A stretch of 23,043 nucleotides of DNA from positions 1-23,043 of the forward strand of contig AZLU01000240.1 of the NCBI GenBank assembly GCA_002224055.1. The letters run 5' to 3'. Source of the stretch: Pezizomycotina sp. ARF18. Its lineage: Eukaryota; Ascomycota. The notes below the pieces were generated by a model, which saw only the letters and a list, made by a program, of their open reading frames with translations, had not been told where the DNA came from and searched no databases. A program made the position numbers and the translations under genes. How positions within the stretch are numbered: the first letter of the stretch is position 1; each line of letters begins with the position of its first letter. This document shows positions 11,924 to 21,090 of the stretch, piece by piece.

Positions 11924-13019
11924 GCTTGCTATTACTTTTTCGCTCTTCCGAACAAGGCGCTTAAGCAGTGATCTAGAAAGGCAGGTCCGAGAAGTAATAA
12001 CTCTCTCATTCCGCCTTATATATGATTGTACGAATAATAAAAGTTATTTTAACCGCTCCTTGTCATCAAAGAATTGTTACTGTCCTCGTTAACTATAGGA
12101 GAGGATCATTGCTGTCGATGCCACGTTCTTTAAGAGGACTATCGTTGCTTGCGCTGTATCGAGTTTGTTGTTTATGAATCAGAGCTCGAGTTCAAAAGCG
12201 TAGTCGTATAACCGCTAAAATTAAATTAACTTACTCATTGAGCAGATGTCTCTAAGACACGTATCCGATAGATTTAAATGACTGAGACCTTTTTGTTTTC
12301 ATATATCGCAGGGAAGTGTTCTGATGGGTTAAAAGTTATACACGAAAGTAAGAATGCCTTATCGGAAAAAAAAAAAGGAGAGCCGTTTCATGATAGCTAT
12401 CATCTCGTTCTTTGGAAAACTCTCTGACGTTTGATAGGAGCTCGACAACCACCATGGCATGAACGAGCGCCTTCAGCGCGTGGTCACTTGAGAGCGAAAA
12501 CATAAGAAAAAAAGTTAAGCAAAGCTGAGCAAAGCCTATTGTAAGATGGAAATTCTCCGACACTACTGAATCTAAAGATAAGAGGTGACCAAAAAAAAAA
12601 GTCCATCAAGTATATTATTTTACACTGCAAATGATAAGAAAAAGCTTTTTTAAAATACTTTTACTTTTTGGTTAACGGAAGATGCGCTGTAGAAAAAAAG
12701 TACCGATAATAAAGTCATAAAAAAAAAGAGTAATAGGAAGGAGAAGGAGAAGCAAATGAATATTTTCTCTTCCCGATCAACAAGGAACGCGATGCTAGCC
12801 GAGACACGGTACAGGTAGAAGAGCAAGGGAAATAATGAGAAGAAAACAGAAAAGAGATAAATAATACGTGGAAAGGTATTGGGTGGTCGATTGGAGGGGT
12901 AAGAAAAGGGAAAGTGAGAAACATCTGACATCGAAAAGAGAAGCTGGCGAGGTAAGGTCAAAAAATAAAAATAAAATAAAAATAACATCATCTATGCCAT
13001 TCGATGGACCATTAGATAG

Positions 13020-13064
13020 AAAAAAAAAAAAAAAAGAAAAAAAAAAAAAAAAAAGACCTAGGTC
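13020..13064. repeat. A16-G-A18 tract abutting a GACCTAGGTC palindrome
   Basis: Two adenine runs separated by one G end directly at the 10-bp palindrome GACCTAGGTC (13055-13064). The same palindrome recurs at 21778-21787. Confidence 0.85.
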
Positions 13065-13584
13065 AACATTGGATATGAGATGTGGAAGTAGGTATAGAAT
13101 AGAATAGTACCGAAGAATAAAGAATAAGAAAAGGAAATCAGAATAAAAATAAGAAACAAGGCTGATCTTTTCCATACTGACAACGAACCGGAATTAAGGA
13201 ATGATTGCTTAAGAATACAAGGAAAAAAAAACGATAATAAAAATGATAAACAAAGGATGGAATTCGTAAAACCAAACAAATCGTATAGATGTTGAGTAAC
13301 AAAGAAACATTTCAAGCCGTGCCTTGATTTGACCAATACATTTCCCCTCATTCATTGGAATGCGTATATCGTTAAAAGAAATTGCTTTGATCCAGAATAT
13401 ATTTTTGAGGTATTTGAGGTCTTCTTTATTGTCCCGTTCATGCCGTGTGCAGAAATAAAAGAGTAGGACAAGGTAGACAATGTCGACCAGACAGGCAAGA
13501 AGGAAAGAATGGATATCGCAACGGAAAACGAGGACGGCCGTCGTTACATAATACTATATGTTCGACCGCTCCGCTTCGTCCCTC

Positions 13585-14551
13585 CTAGCAACCCTGCGCA
13601 GATGTCTCTAGAAACTCCGCAAGAGTAAAGCATTTGCCCCTGTATATCCGGTGCGGTACGTGGTGCATCCTGCGTCCGTGGTGGTTATGCTTGCTGCCTG
13701 CCGCTGCCGTCTGGTATTGGTAGGCGCCTTGTGGATCTTGGCATGTCGGGTAAGTGGTACTCCTGGCCGAGATAAAAGTAACCTCTCCACAAATTGGCAG
13801 CAAATGTCGGCAGGAAAGCGGGTAGGGCAGCGGCAAGGGATGATGCGCAGATGTAGATGAAGGGCGATCCAGCCTGTCCTGTCGCTCCCTGACCGCCCTT
13901 TCGCGTGCACGTATCAGTTGCTCCGTGGCACGCTCAATCGTCGTACAGGTCTTGCGGGTCGTCGTAGTCAATCTCGTCGGGAATGCTCCTAGAGGTAGCC
14001 TGCGAAGCAGCAACGGCGGCAGAGTCGAATGTGAGGTTCGGAAGGCCCATTTCGGAAAGGCGGCTCATGTAGCTTCGTGAGGAAAGAGTTCGGTGTTGCC
14101 TTGTCCTGGGCTGATCCCTCAGCTGTTGCTGCTGTTGCTGCGGAGGAGGAGGAGGAGGAGGGGAGGAAGAAGGAGGCATTCGTGGTCGAGGATGAAGAGG
14201 ATGATGATGAATGGTAGAGACGACATATGGTATTGCACCGAGCCGTAATTCGTTTGAAAGGAGGCGTTGTGCTGCCCTGTTCAACCGGTTGGTTCAAAGG
14301 AGGGTATTGCCAAACTGAAGAGGAAGAAGGAAAGGAAAAAAAAGAGGAAAGAAACGGCTGTTAGACCCTCTTTGTACTTAATGACCTTGAAGTTATCAAA
14401 TCACGAGAGAAATATCAAGAGTATTCAAGAGATAGGAGCCGTAATGAGCTGCCCAGCCTGTACAACATAATGAGTTGTATGCGCCCATTGAAGACCCATT
14501 TTTCTTCCCGTCAAAATGACAATTGCGAGTGAACTTACTTGGTATGCCCAT
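13585..14551 (-). CDS. Unrecognised low-complexity protein, possible membrane segment
   Basis: I do not recognise the family. A likely gene model starts at ATG 14551-14549 (MGIP) in a 13-nt exon ending in a GTAAGT donor. It is followed by a 224-nt intron (14315-14538) with a TCTAAC branch-like site and a long pyrimidine tract before CAG. Exon 2 continues with WQYPPLNQPV, then, after a shift, NRAAQRLLSNELRLGAIPYV. A Pro/Gln/Ser-rich stretch follows, then YMSRLSEMGLPNLTFDS, an acidic DEIDYDDPQDLYDD, and a charged helix-like IERATEQLIRARERAVRERQ. Downstream, one frame gives a hydrophobic IYICASSLAAALPAFLPTF, compatible with a membrane anchor, ending at TAA 13687-13685. Another frame stays open to about 13585, so the 3' end is uncertain. 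At least two or three 1-nt shifts are needed. The basic/hydrophobic start might be a mitochondrial signal, which is inference. Confidence 0.45.
14122..14159. repeat. CTG/TTG run and (GGA)6 repeat in CDS
   Basis: A GCTGTTGCTGCTGTTGCTG-type stretch adjoins six GGA units (14142-14159). On the minus strand they encode adjacent proline and glutamine runs of the unrecognised protein. Confidence 0.8.
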
Positions 14552-14860
14552 GTTGGATCTTGACGAAGGAGGGACGGAGAATATGATGAAGAGAGGATTA
14601 GTCGGTGATTGTAGAGAGAGGAAAGGTCGAATAAAATCTGATCCGTGAATTAACCGATCTTAGAAACTATTATTATAAACTTTTTTTTTTTTTTTTTTTT
14701 TTCGATAGACGACCTCGTTATATTATTTGCGGAGATGTCGGGGGATGGAAGGTGAAAAAAAGGGAAGAAGAAAAAAGAGGGAATAGGAGGAGTAGTTAAG
14801 AAAAAGAACCGCAAAGAGAAATACTTTTTTTTTTTTTTTTTTTTTTTGAGGGAATTAATT

Positions 14861-14897
<37 letters not shown>

Positions 14898-14929
14898 GAA
14901 CGAAGGGGTTCTGGAATCGATCAGATAGA

Positions 14930-14999
14930 AACGGAGGGGAGAGGGCTTCTTCCTCTTTAGCGCTCTCTCTAACTACTGGTAAGTTGTAACCCCTCCGTT
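14930..14999. repeat. 10-bp inverted repeat containing AGGGG/CCCCT
   Basis: AACGGAGGGG (14930-14939) and CCCCTCCGTT (14990-14999) are exact reverse complements with a 50-nt spacer. Each arm contains the CCCCT/AGGGG pentamer that, in yeast, is the Msn2/4 stress response element. A further AGGGG lies at 14904-14908. Confidence 0.75.
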
Positions 15000-15053
15000 G
15001 CCGTTCCCTTTCCCTATTTCATTCTAAAAAAAGAAGGAACTCCAGACTTCCTT

Positions 15054-15069
15054 CTTTCTATATAGAAAG
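15054..15069. repeat. 16-bp perfect palindrome CTTTCTATATAGAAAG
   Basis: The sequence equals its own reverse complement and is centred on TATA. It lies about 280-290 bp upstream of the MAT2B-like start within a longer imperfect inverted context (CTTCC ... GAGAAGG). It may be a symmetric TATA-type element. Function is not shown. Confidence 0.8.
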
Positions 15070-15346
15070 GAGAGAAGGGTACAGAATCAAACAGAAAAGA
15101 AAAAAAAAAAAAAAAAAGCAAGCAAATTCAACAGCGGTAATATCCGGCGTGGTGGGACAACTGAGAGGGCTAATTTTTTTCTTATACACCTGCCGAAGGG
15201 TTAAGTTAAGCTTAAAGGAAATACGTCAAAGCAAAAGCATTCAACCGATCCAATTCTTTGCTTATCCGTTATCAATCCTTCAAGAAAAGACCGTATCGTA
15301 TTATCATATATATATATCACCAAACTACTCAGATTAAAGAGACTCA

Positions 15347-17185
15347 ATGGCGAAGAGGTCGTCGTCACAGGTGCTACCGGCCAGCTCGGTCGCCGGTCGT
15401 TAAAGCTTTCTCGGAAGCCGGCTGGACGTCATTGAACAGGTACGAATCAAACCTAAGCTCTATTACCTACAATTTTTTTTTTTTTTTTTTTTTAAAAAAA
15501 AAATATACGTCACTAGAGTCGAGACAAAGGAATGAGATCGAGAACATCGAAAGATGATCGTCTCATTCATTGACATGAAATTATGGAATTTTTTTTAACC
15601 TTTGTTTGTTGGATCTTAAAAAGGCTTCTCCGTGCGGAAACCACAACGATCCTCAAGGTTGATCTGGGAGATAAGCAAGCGATCACGAGCTTGCTAGATG
15701 AAGCCAAGTAAGGGCTTTATTTATTTATTTTTTTGGTGCTTTCACATTGTTAAACTAAAGGATTAGAAACGAAACCTGGAAATTGGAAGCTAAATCGTTC
15801 TTTTTTTTTTCTTTTTCTTTTTTTTTTGTGGTTGAAAACGTAGCCGGATGTCGTTGTTCATTGTTAGTAGATCCCGTTCGATAGCTACGTTCGCCGTCGA
15901 TACACACCCAACAGGCAACATTCCTACCCAATTCTTACCTCTTTTCATTTTCGTCCTGCGAATTAAGGTGCCGCCGAACGTTTCCCAGACAAGTGCGATG
16001 CCGACCCCGAAGCGACGAAGCGGTTAAACGTCGAAGCCACGAGGATGTTGGGCCAGGAAACCCAATCCAGGAACATCTTTCTCATATACATATCCACCGA
16101 CTACGTATTCGACGGGAAAGAAGCGCGGCGCCGTACGAAGCAGACGCGCCAACGACCGCCGAATTCTATGGAGAAACCAAACTCGCGGGTGAAAAGGCGG
16201 TCCTGGAGGCGAACATTCACAGCGTGTCCTGAGAGTTCCAGTTACGTCAAAGAATATAAATTCCGCCTCCCGTCTCAGCTTCCTAAGACGTATCATTATG
16301 CCCCAGAGCAGGAAACTGACAACTCGAAATATATGAATCGTTTTAGGTCTTGTAAGTTTGCTTTCCCACCTGAAAGTGTGCGGGAGACAGCTGACCACTT
16401 TCTCAGGTACGGCGAAGTTAATGAAAATTAAAGAGAGCGCCGTCAATACTTTGGTAGACGCTGTATGGAACAAAGCCCAGAAGCCAAGTATAGATATGGA
16501 TGACTGGTCGATCCGATGTAAGAAAAACGACGGACTTCTGCTTCTACAGACAGCGGCTTTTTGATATACTAACGGCTGCGATTCCTCAGATCCCACTAAT
16601 AGTTCGGACGTTGCAAGAGTTCTCAAGGATATCGCAGGTGAGTTAAGACGCTGCCGTTCCTTTCTGACTCGTGTCCTAACATATAGGCCTTGAAATAAAC
16701 TAGAAAATATACGTCGTCGGAAGATCCAAAATCCCTCCCGAATATTCTGCATTCAGCTCCGAAGATAGATTCACCAAGTGAGTTTCTCTTTTGGATCAAC
16801 TTGACTTTAGAGGCACCGAGAAGGATGTTGAACGCCTCTCGTCCACCGCAGGTATTCGATCTGCCAGAAGCTCTCAGAGATCCTCGGTGTTCCCATAGAG
16901 CATCTGAAGCCAATATCAACCGTTGATCCGACGCCACTAGTAAGTCTCCTATATGAATAATGTGTTGTGAGATAAGGTTTCAAACGATTAATGACCAACT
17001 GTGTTAAACAGCTGTTCGTCCATACGACTGTCACTTGTCAACGAAGAACCTTAAAGATATCGGAATATCTGTCAATACGGTGCCGTTCGATATCTGGTGG
17101 TAAGTAAAATACTCGTGAAATGTGCCTTAAGATGAAACTAATTATATGCCTTAGGCAAAAGGAGTTCAGAGCATTCAAGCACTAA
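15347..17185 (+). CDS. MAT2B / RmlD-type NAD(P)-binding protein, ten exons
   Basis: This resembles the regulatory beta subunit of methionine adenosyltransferase (MAT2B), an RmlD-like member of the extended SDR fold. The ATG is at 15347 and the Rossmann motif is EEVVVTGATGQLGR (glycines within 15370-15390). It is followed by RAETTTILKVDLGDKQAITS, PDVVVHCAAERFPDKCDADP, LIYISTDYVFDG and FYGETKLAGEKAVLEA (YxxxK at 16167-16181). LRVPV, YGEVNENKESAVNTLVDAVW, FSSEDRFTKYSICQKLSEIL and RPYDCHLSTKNLKDIGI come next, ending VPFDIWWQKEFRAFKH. Inferred introns are 15440-15623, 15708-15843, 15863-15967, 16246-16406, 16518-16589, 16638-16703, 16778-16851, 16940-17011 and 17100-17154. Most have GTAAG/GTGAG donors, and joins restore codons (for example TGG TG|G CAA). 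The first and fourth introns are less certain. Single-base shifts are needed near 15390, 15845, 16130, 16225, 16435, 16704, 16758 and 17015. It faces FAL1 convergently. In fungi the partner and reaction are not settled by sequence. Confidence 0.88.
15473..15503. repeat. T21A10 junction inside intron 1
   Basis: Twenty-one T followed directly by ten A lie inside the first inferred intron of the MAT2B-like gene, after its GTACG donor. This is the same T-run/A-run arrangement seen in several intergenic spacers. Confidence 0.85.
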
Positions 17186-17631
17186 GCGGGGAAACCTATA
17201 TGTTGCCTAAAAAGTTGCACTGTAAGTCAAAGTTAATGTATTTAGTGCTCCCCATTCGTCATAGATTTCTGATGCTGCATGTATAAACTTGGGGGCAAAC
17301 TTCTCATAAACTTGCAACTGCGAAAGTTGGTTCAAGAGACTTTTTTTCAAAAAAAAAATTATCGATCGATATTCGGAATGAAAAAAACTGAATACGGTGA
17401 CGTTCTTTGTATAGTTGCACCGAAATACATTAGTTATAGTGCTTGAGAATAAGGCTTGAGCTGTACTGGTTCATTAGCTTACCATTATGGTTACAAGCCC
17501 ATTTCCCCCTCACAAAAATGTACCATTTCGTGAATTCCGTAAAGAGGACCTCTTCCTTGGTCCAAGATAAACAGAAAGAAAAATCTTGTAGTAATACAAA
17601 TTCGATACGAAAGAAAAATTTGTCGAAACAA
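17186..17631. other. Convergent spacer, MAT2B-like / FAL1
   Basis: These 446 bp lie between two stop codons and are expected to hold both 3' UTRs. There are short T/A runs near 17340-17359. The only longer open frame (17443-17685 on +) overlaps the last FAL1 exon in antisense and has no recognisable domain. Confidence 0.6.
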
Positions 17632-18975
17632 TTACGAAAGAAGATCCGCCACGTTCATCGGCATTTCATCGATCTGGTGGAATAGTTATACTGCGGGTTA
17701 CATAGAAGTCAGCAAACTACATTGATGATACGATACCACGATACTCTCTTTCCAAAAGAAAACTTACATTCAATATCCCTCAATATCCTGACATCTTCGC
17801 TGGTGACAAAGTTGATGGCGACACCTTTCCTGCCGAAACGACCGCTACGACCGATGCGATGGATGTAGTTCTCACGGTTGCTCGGGAGATCGTAGTTGAT
17901 GACCAAGCTGACCTGCTGCACGTCGATACCTCTGGCCCAGACGTCGGTGGAGATGAGGACGCGGGAATTGCCCTGCCTGAACTCGGCCATAATGCCGCCC
18001 TTTCCTTCTGTGGCATATCACCGTGCATGCTCGAGACGGTGAAGTTTGCCTCCCTCATCTTATCCGTCAGCCAGTCGACCTTGCGGCGCGTGTTGCAGAA
18101 GATGACGGCTTGCGTGATCGTCAGGGTATCGTAAAGCTGCGGATATCCTCTCGTTAGTAAAACAAACAAGAAATTTTTAACTCTTGTGAAAAATTTATGT
18201 ACTTACATCGCAAAGAGTATCAAACTTCCACTCCTCCTTCTCGACGGCAATAAAGTACTGTTTCAATCCTTCCAGGTCAACTCGTCACGCTTCACCAGGA
18301 TCCTGACAGGGTCAGTCATGAACTTCGTCGTCATATCCAACACATCGTACGGCAGGGTAGCGCTGACGACGACGACCTGCGTCGCTGCGGAAGGTAGCGG
18401 TATACGTCGTAGATTTGCCTCCCTGAAACCCTTGTTAAGGAGCTCGTCGGCCTCGTCCAGGACCAGCATCTTGATGTGCCTCGTACGCAGGTTCCTGCGG
18501 CGGATCATGTCTGCGACGCGACCGGGAGTGCCCGAGACGACGTGCTGGCCGTGGTCGAGCTTGCGGATGTCCTCGCCGACATTGTGCCGCCGATGCAGGC
18601 GTGGCACTGTACGTTCATGTAGTCTCCCAGGGCCATGACGACGGACTGGATCTGCGTCGCCAGCTCTCGCGTCGGGATAAGACGAGCGCCTGGGTTTCGC
18701 GGACGGCGGTGTCGATGACCTGGAGGATGGAGATTGAGAACGTGGCCGTTTTACCGGTACCGGATTGGGCCTGGGCGATGGTGTCGCGTCCCTTGCAGAT
18801 CTGAACGATGGCGCGGCTCTGGACGGCGGAGGGGATTCGTAGCCGTAGGCGTAGATGCCACGGAGCAGGTTCTCCTTCAGGTGCATGGCCTCGAAGGTAG
18901 GGGCGACGGTGACCTCCTTGGAGGTGGTAAACTCGATGCGCTCATCCTCTTTCTTGTTGAACGTTCGGAAGCCAT
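17632..18975 (-). CDS. FAL1: DEAD-box RNA helicase FAL1 (eIF4A-III family)
   Basis: This is an ATP-dependent RNA helicase. The yeast protein acts in 18S rRNA maturation, and the eIF4A-III orthologs are the exon-junction-complex core. The start ATG is 18975-18973 (MASERSTRK), followed by [20 protein letters not shown] and [18 protein letters not shown] (Q-motif region). Walker [11 protein letters not shown] is near 18750-18770. A frame-broken [10 protein letters not shown] follows, then [41 protein letters not shown] (DEAD), VVSATLP (SAT), [34 protein letters not shown] and [13 protein letters not shown] (motif VI). Exons are 18207-18975, 17768-18136 and 17632-17690. The introns (70 and 77 nt) have GTAAGT donors and TACTAAC/CTGAC branch sites. 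The last exon ends [13 protein letters not shown]. Exons sum to 1197 nt, about 399 codons, which is the usual FAL1 length. At least six single-base shifts occur, for example a missing C in TCCCCTCC near 18835. All catalytic motifs survive. Confidence 0.95.
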
Positions 18976-19170
18976 CTTTGTTGCTACTGTTTTTGGTGAG
19001 CTGGAGATATAATCCGGATTTATAATATTGATAATAAAATTTTCCCCGTTGGATCTTCGTTGATACGGATTTTTCAACCCTGATTACTGAAGGTTAGAAC
19101 TTAGGATAGGAAGGAAAACGAGAGGGAAGAGAGGTTTATTGCCAAGTAAGTATTTTTGGTAGGCGACGAA

Positions 19171-19201
<31 letters not shown>

Positions 19202-19423
19202 TTTTGATTTTTAAGCCGCGCAAAATTTTCAGAGGTAGAAGGCAGAAAAAGGTACAAAAAGAAAACTTCGAATTTTCTCCCTAAAACATGCCAGCCATAA
19301 TAATTATTTTCTTTTCTTTATTGCACCAACACATCGCCATCGCCATCGCCATCGCCATCGCCATCTTCATCCTGTCACCACCGCCATTCACATCGCATCA
19401 CAGTATACAATATCATTGAGATC
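18976..19423. promoter_or_regulatory. Shared divergent upstream region of FAL1 and SF3A3
   Basis: These 448 bp separate the two start codons, which point away from each other. It contains A26 (19169-19194), a poly(dA:dT) tract of the kind that excludes nucleosomes in yeast promoters, and a CATCGC repeat close to the SF3A3 start. A bidirectional promoter is inferred from geometry, and I see no decisive TATA box. Confidence 0.55.
19332..19365. repeat. (CATCGC)5 hexanucleotide repeat
   Basis: Five perfect CATCGC units plus CATC (34 bp) lie about 60-90 bp before the SF3A3 ATG, probably in its 5' UTR. The adjoining sequence to about 19400 continues as imperfect CATC/CACC-rich repeats. Confidence 0.9.
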
Positions 19424-21090
19424 ATGACGGTCTTAGAAACACAGAGGCTACTCCACGAGGAGCTGGAGAGGCTGGAGCAGGAGTCGCAGACAGAATAGCA
19501 GAAGAGCCACGAAACGTAATTTACATCCTTGATCCTTCCCTAGTCCCTAAAAATTCCTTTCTTGCTTTTCCAATAAAGTCTCCATCTTTCTAATTCAGTC
19601 TTCTTTTTTGAACATAGAGACAGTACTTACATCCTTCTCATTTACTCTCCAATATCTAGATCCGCGAAAAATTAATACGCGACCACGAAATATCGCACTT
19701 CCTCGACCGCTTCGAAGACCAGAGCAAAGTGCTGTTGGACATATACGCCGACGCCGACGGAGCGCGGAGAAGGAGATACACGCGCTCACGCACGGCGACC
19801 CCTTCGACGAATTTTACAAGCAGCTACGGGAGATCAAGGAGTTCCACCGGAAGTATCCCAATGAACCCGTCGAGGACCTCGCGCGGACGTACAAGAGGCG
19901 CGCGCCGCAGGAAGGGGAGGTCACGGTCATCGACAACATGTTCTCGGGCGAGGAGTTCCACGGCCGGTTCTTCGATTTGACGCAGATACACGAGCAGTAC
20001 CTCAACTTGAAGGTGCGAAGAGGGTTACGTACTTGCAGTAACCTGGGGATGTTCGACAAGTTTGAGGATATACCCAAGGCGAATAAAGGGAATGACGATT
20101 ACTTTGCGTACTTGGGTGATTTGGTGCAGTATTTGGAAGGTTTCCTGACGAGGACGGATCCGCTGAGTAATCCGGCGATGACGTTCCAAAAAATCGGGAG
20201 GAGTTTGACAAGGTCTGGGAACAGGAGATGTCCCAGGTTGGAAGAAAGTAGCGGGTCCGACGAAGGAGAGCCCCGAGGGTGTCTGTGCGATGCGTGCGAA
20301 AAGGAATTCAAAAACCAGAATATCTACGACGGCACCTACCGGGAAAGAAGCACAAGAAAGCAGCCGCGCGAAGCAACTTCGGAGGGAACGTCAAGACGCT
20401 AGGCGTCGATATCTCAAAGCTGAAGGACAGGGCGATAGCGGAGCGCGAGTTCCGCACCACCAAGCTCGCAGAAATCCTAGACAAGGAGCGCGAAGACACA
20501 AAGACCAACGTCGAACGTAAAGCCTCGCTGACGAACGCGAGCGGCAAGCCGAGCTGGACGCCCTCTTCCAGGAGTCATTCAGCCAGCTCGACCCATACAC
20601 GAGGACGACGACGACGAGGATGACGACGGCGACAAGATTTACAACCCGCTCAGCTGCCGCTCGCGTGGACGGCAAGCCGATCCCGTACTGGCTGTACAAG
20701 CTGCACGGTCTCGCGTCGAGCACACCTGCGAGATCTGCGGCAACTTCGTGTACATGGGCAGGAGGGCGTCGACAAGCATTTCACGGAAGCGAGGCACACC
20801 ACGGCCTACGGTGCCTCGGCATAACGAACACGACGCTGTTCCGCGAGATCACGAGCATCAGCGAGGCCATGAAGCTCACGAAAAGCTGAAGGCGGACAAG
20901 AAGGCTCAGCAAAACCAGCAGGAGAACGTCGTGCAGATGGAAGACGCGGAGGGAACGTTATGCCTGAAAAGGTTTATTACGAGTATGTCGCCCCCCAATT
21001 TCCCACTTTATACTCATCGTTGAGCAGACACGTACTAACCATCGTCTCTTTACCCTATTGATTAGTCTTCAGAAACAGGGTCTGTTGTAG
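19424..21090 (+). CDS. PRP9: Splicing factor 3A subunit 3 (SF3A3 / Prp9)
   Basis: This is a component of the SF3a complex of the U2 snRNP, acting in pre-spliceosome assembly in the nucleus. Exon 1 (19424-19515) starts MTVLETQRLLHEELERLEQ and, after a shift near 19480, ends RIAEEPRN at a GTAATT donor. Exon 2 (19660-20982) gives IREKLIRDHEISHFLDRFED, IREFHR-type IKEFHRKYPNEPVEDL, NMFSGEEFHGRFFDL and GMFDKFEDIPKANKG. It then has a C2H2 (U1/matrin-like) finger, CDACEKEF...H...KKH, near 20288-20360. Acidic residues and IYNP lead to GKPIPYWLYKLHGL and a second finger, CEICGNFVYMG...KHFTEARH, near 20729-20802, then LRCLGITNTTLFREITSI. The intron at 20983-21065 has GTATGT, TACTAAC and TAG, and the join gives DLQKQGLL and TAG at 21088-21090, matching the family C-terminus. 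Exons total 1440 nt, about 480 residues (human protein about 500). Several 1-nt shifts are present (near 19480, 19770, 20010, 20190, 20330 and 20670-20870). Confidence 0.95.

Larger units (their letters stand above)
11228..13584. other. Spacer upstream of ligase; purine-rich on + strand
   Basis: This spacer of about 2.36 kb lies between two minus-strand genes. The left 400-600 bp is the presumed ligase promoter, with two ACGCGT boxes and a 13-bp inverted repeat. Next come T31 (11840-11870) and (ATT)14 (11882-11923). From about 12340 to 13350 the plus strand is strongly purine-rich, including two A runs at 13020-13054. The Phe/Leu-rich minus-strand open frames here are by-products of that composition, and I cannot support a gene. 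Confidence 0.55.
14552..15346. promoter_or_regulatory. Divergent upstream region with long T/A runs
   Basis: This 795-bp region separates the inferred starts of the unrecognised protein (-) and the MAT2B-like gene (+). It contains T22 (14681-14702), T23 (14825-14847), a T22A17 junction (14859-14897) and A18 (15100-15117). It also carries a 10-bp inverted repeat and a 16-bp palindrome, listed separately. The sequence just before 14551, read on the minus strand, is CT-rich, as is common for filamentous-fungal leaders. The promoter role follows from position only. Confidence 0.5.

Noticed and set aside
12650-13351. Overlapping Phe/Leu/Ser-rich minus-strand open frames
   Set aside because: They are the complement of a purine-rich A-tract region. 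The hydrophobic low-complexity translation comes from base composition, with no conserved motif.
3228-14924. Shared 14-mer GTTCTGGAATCGAT near 3228 and 14910
   Set aside because: A shared 14-mer is expected by chance at about this window size, and the flanks do not match.
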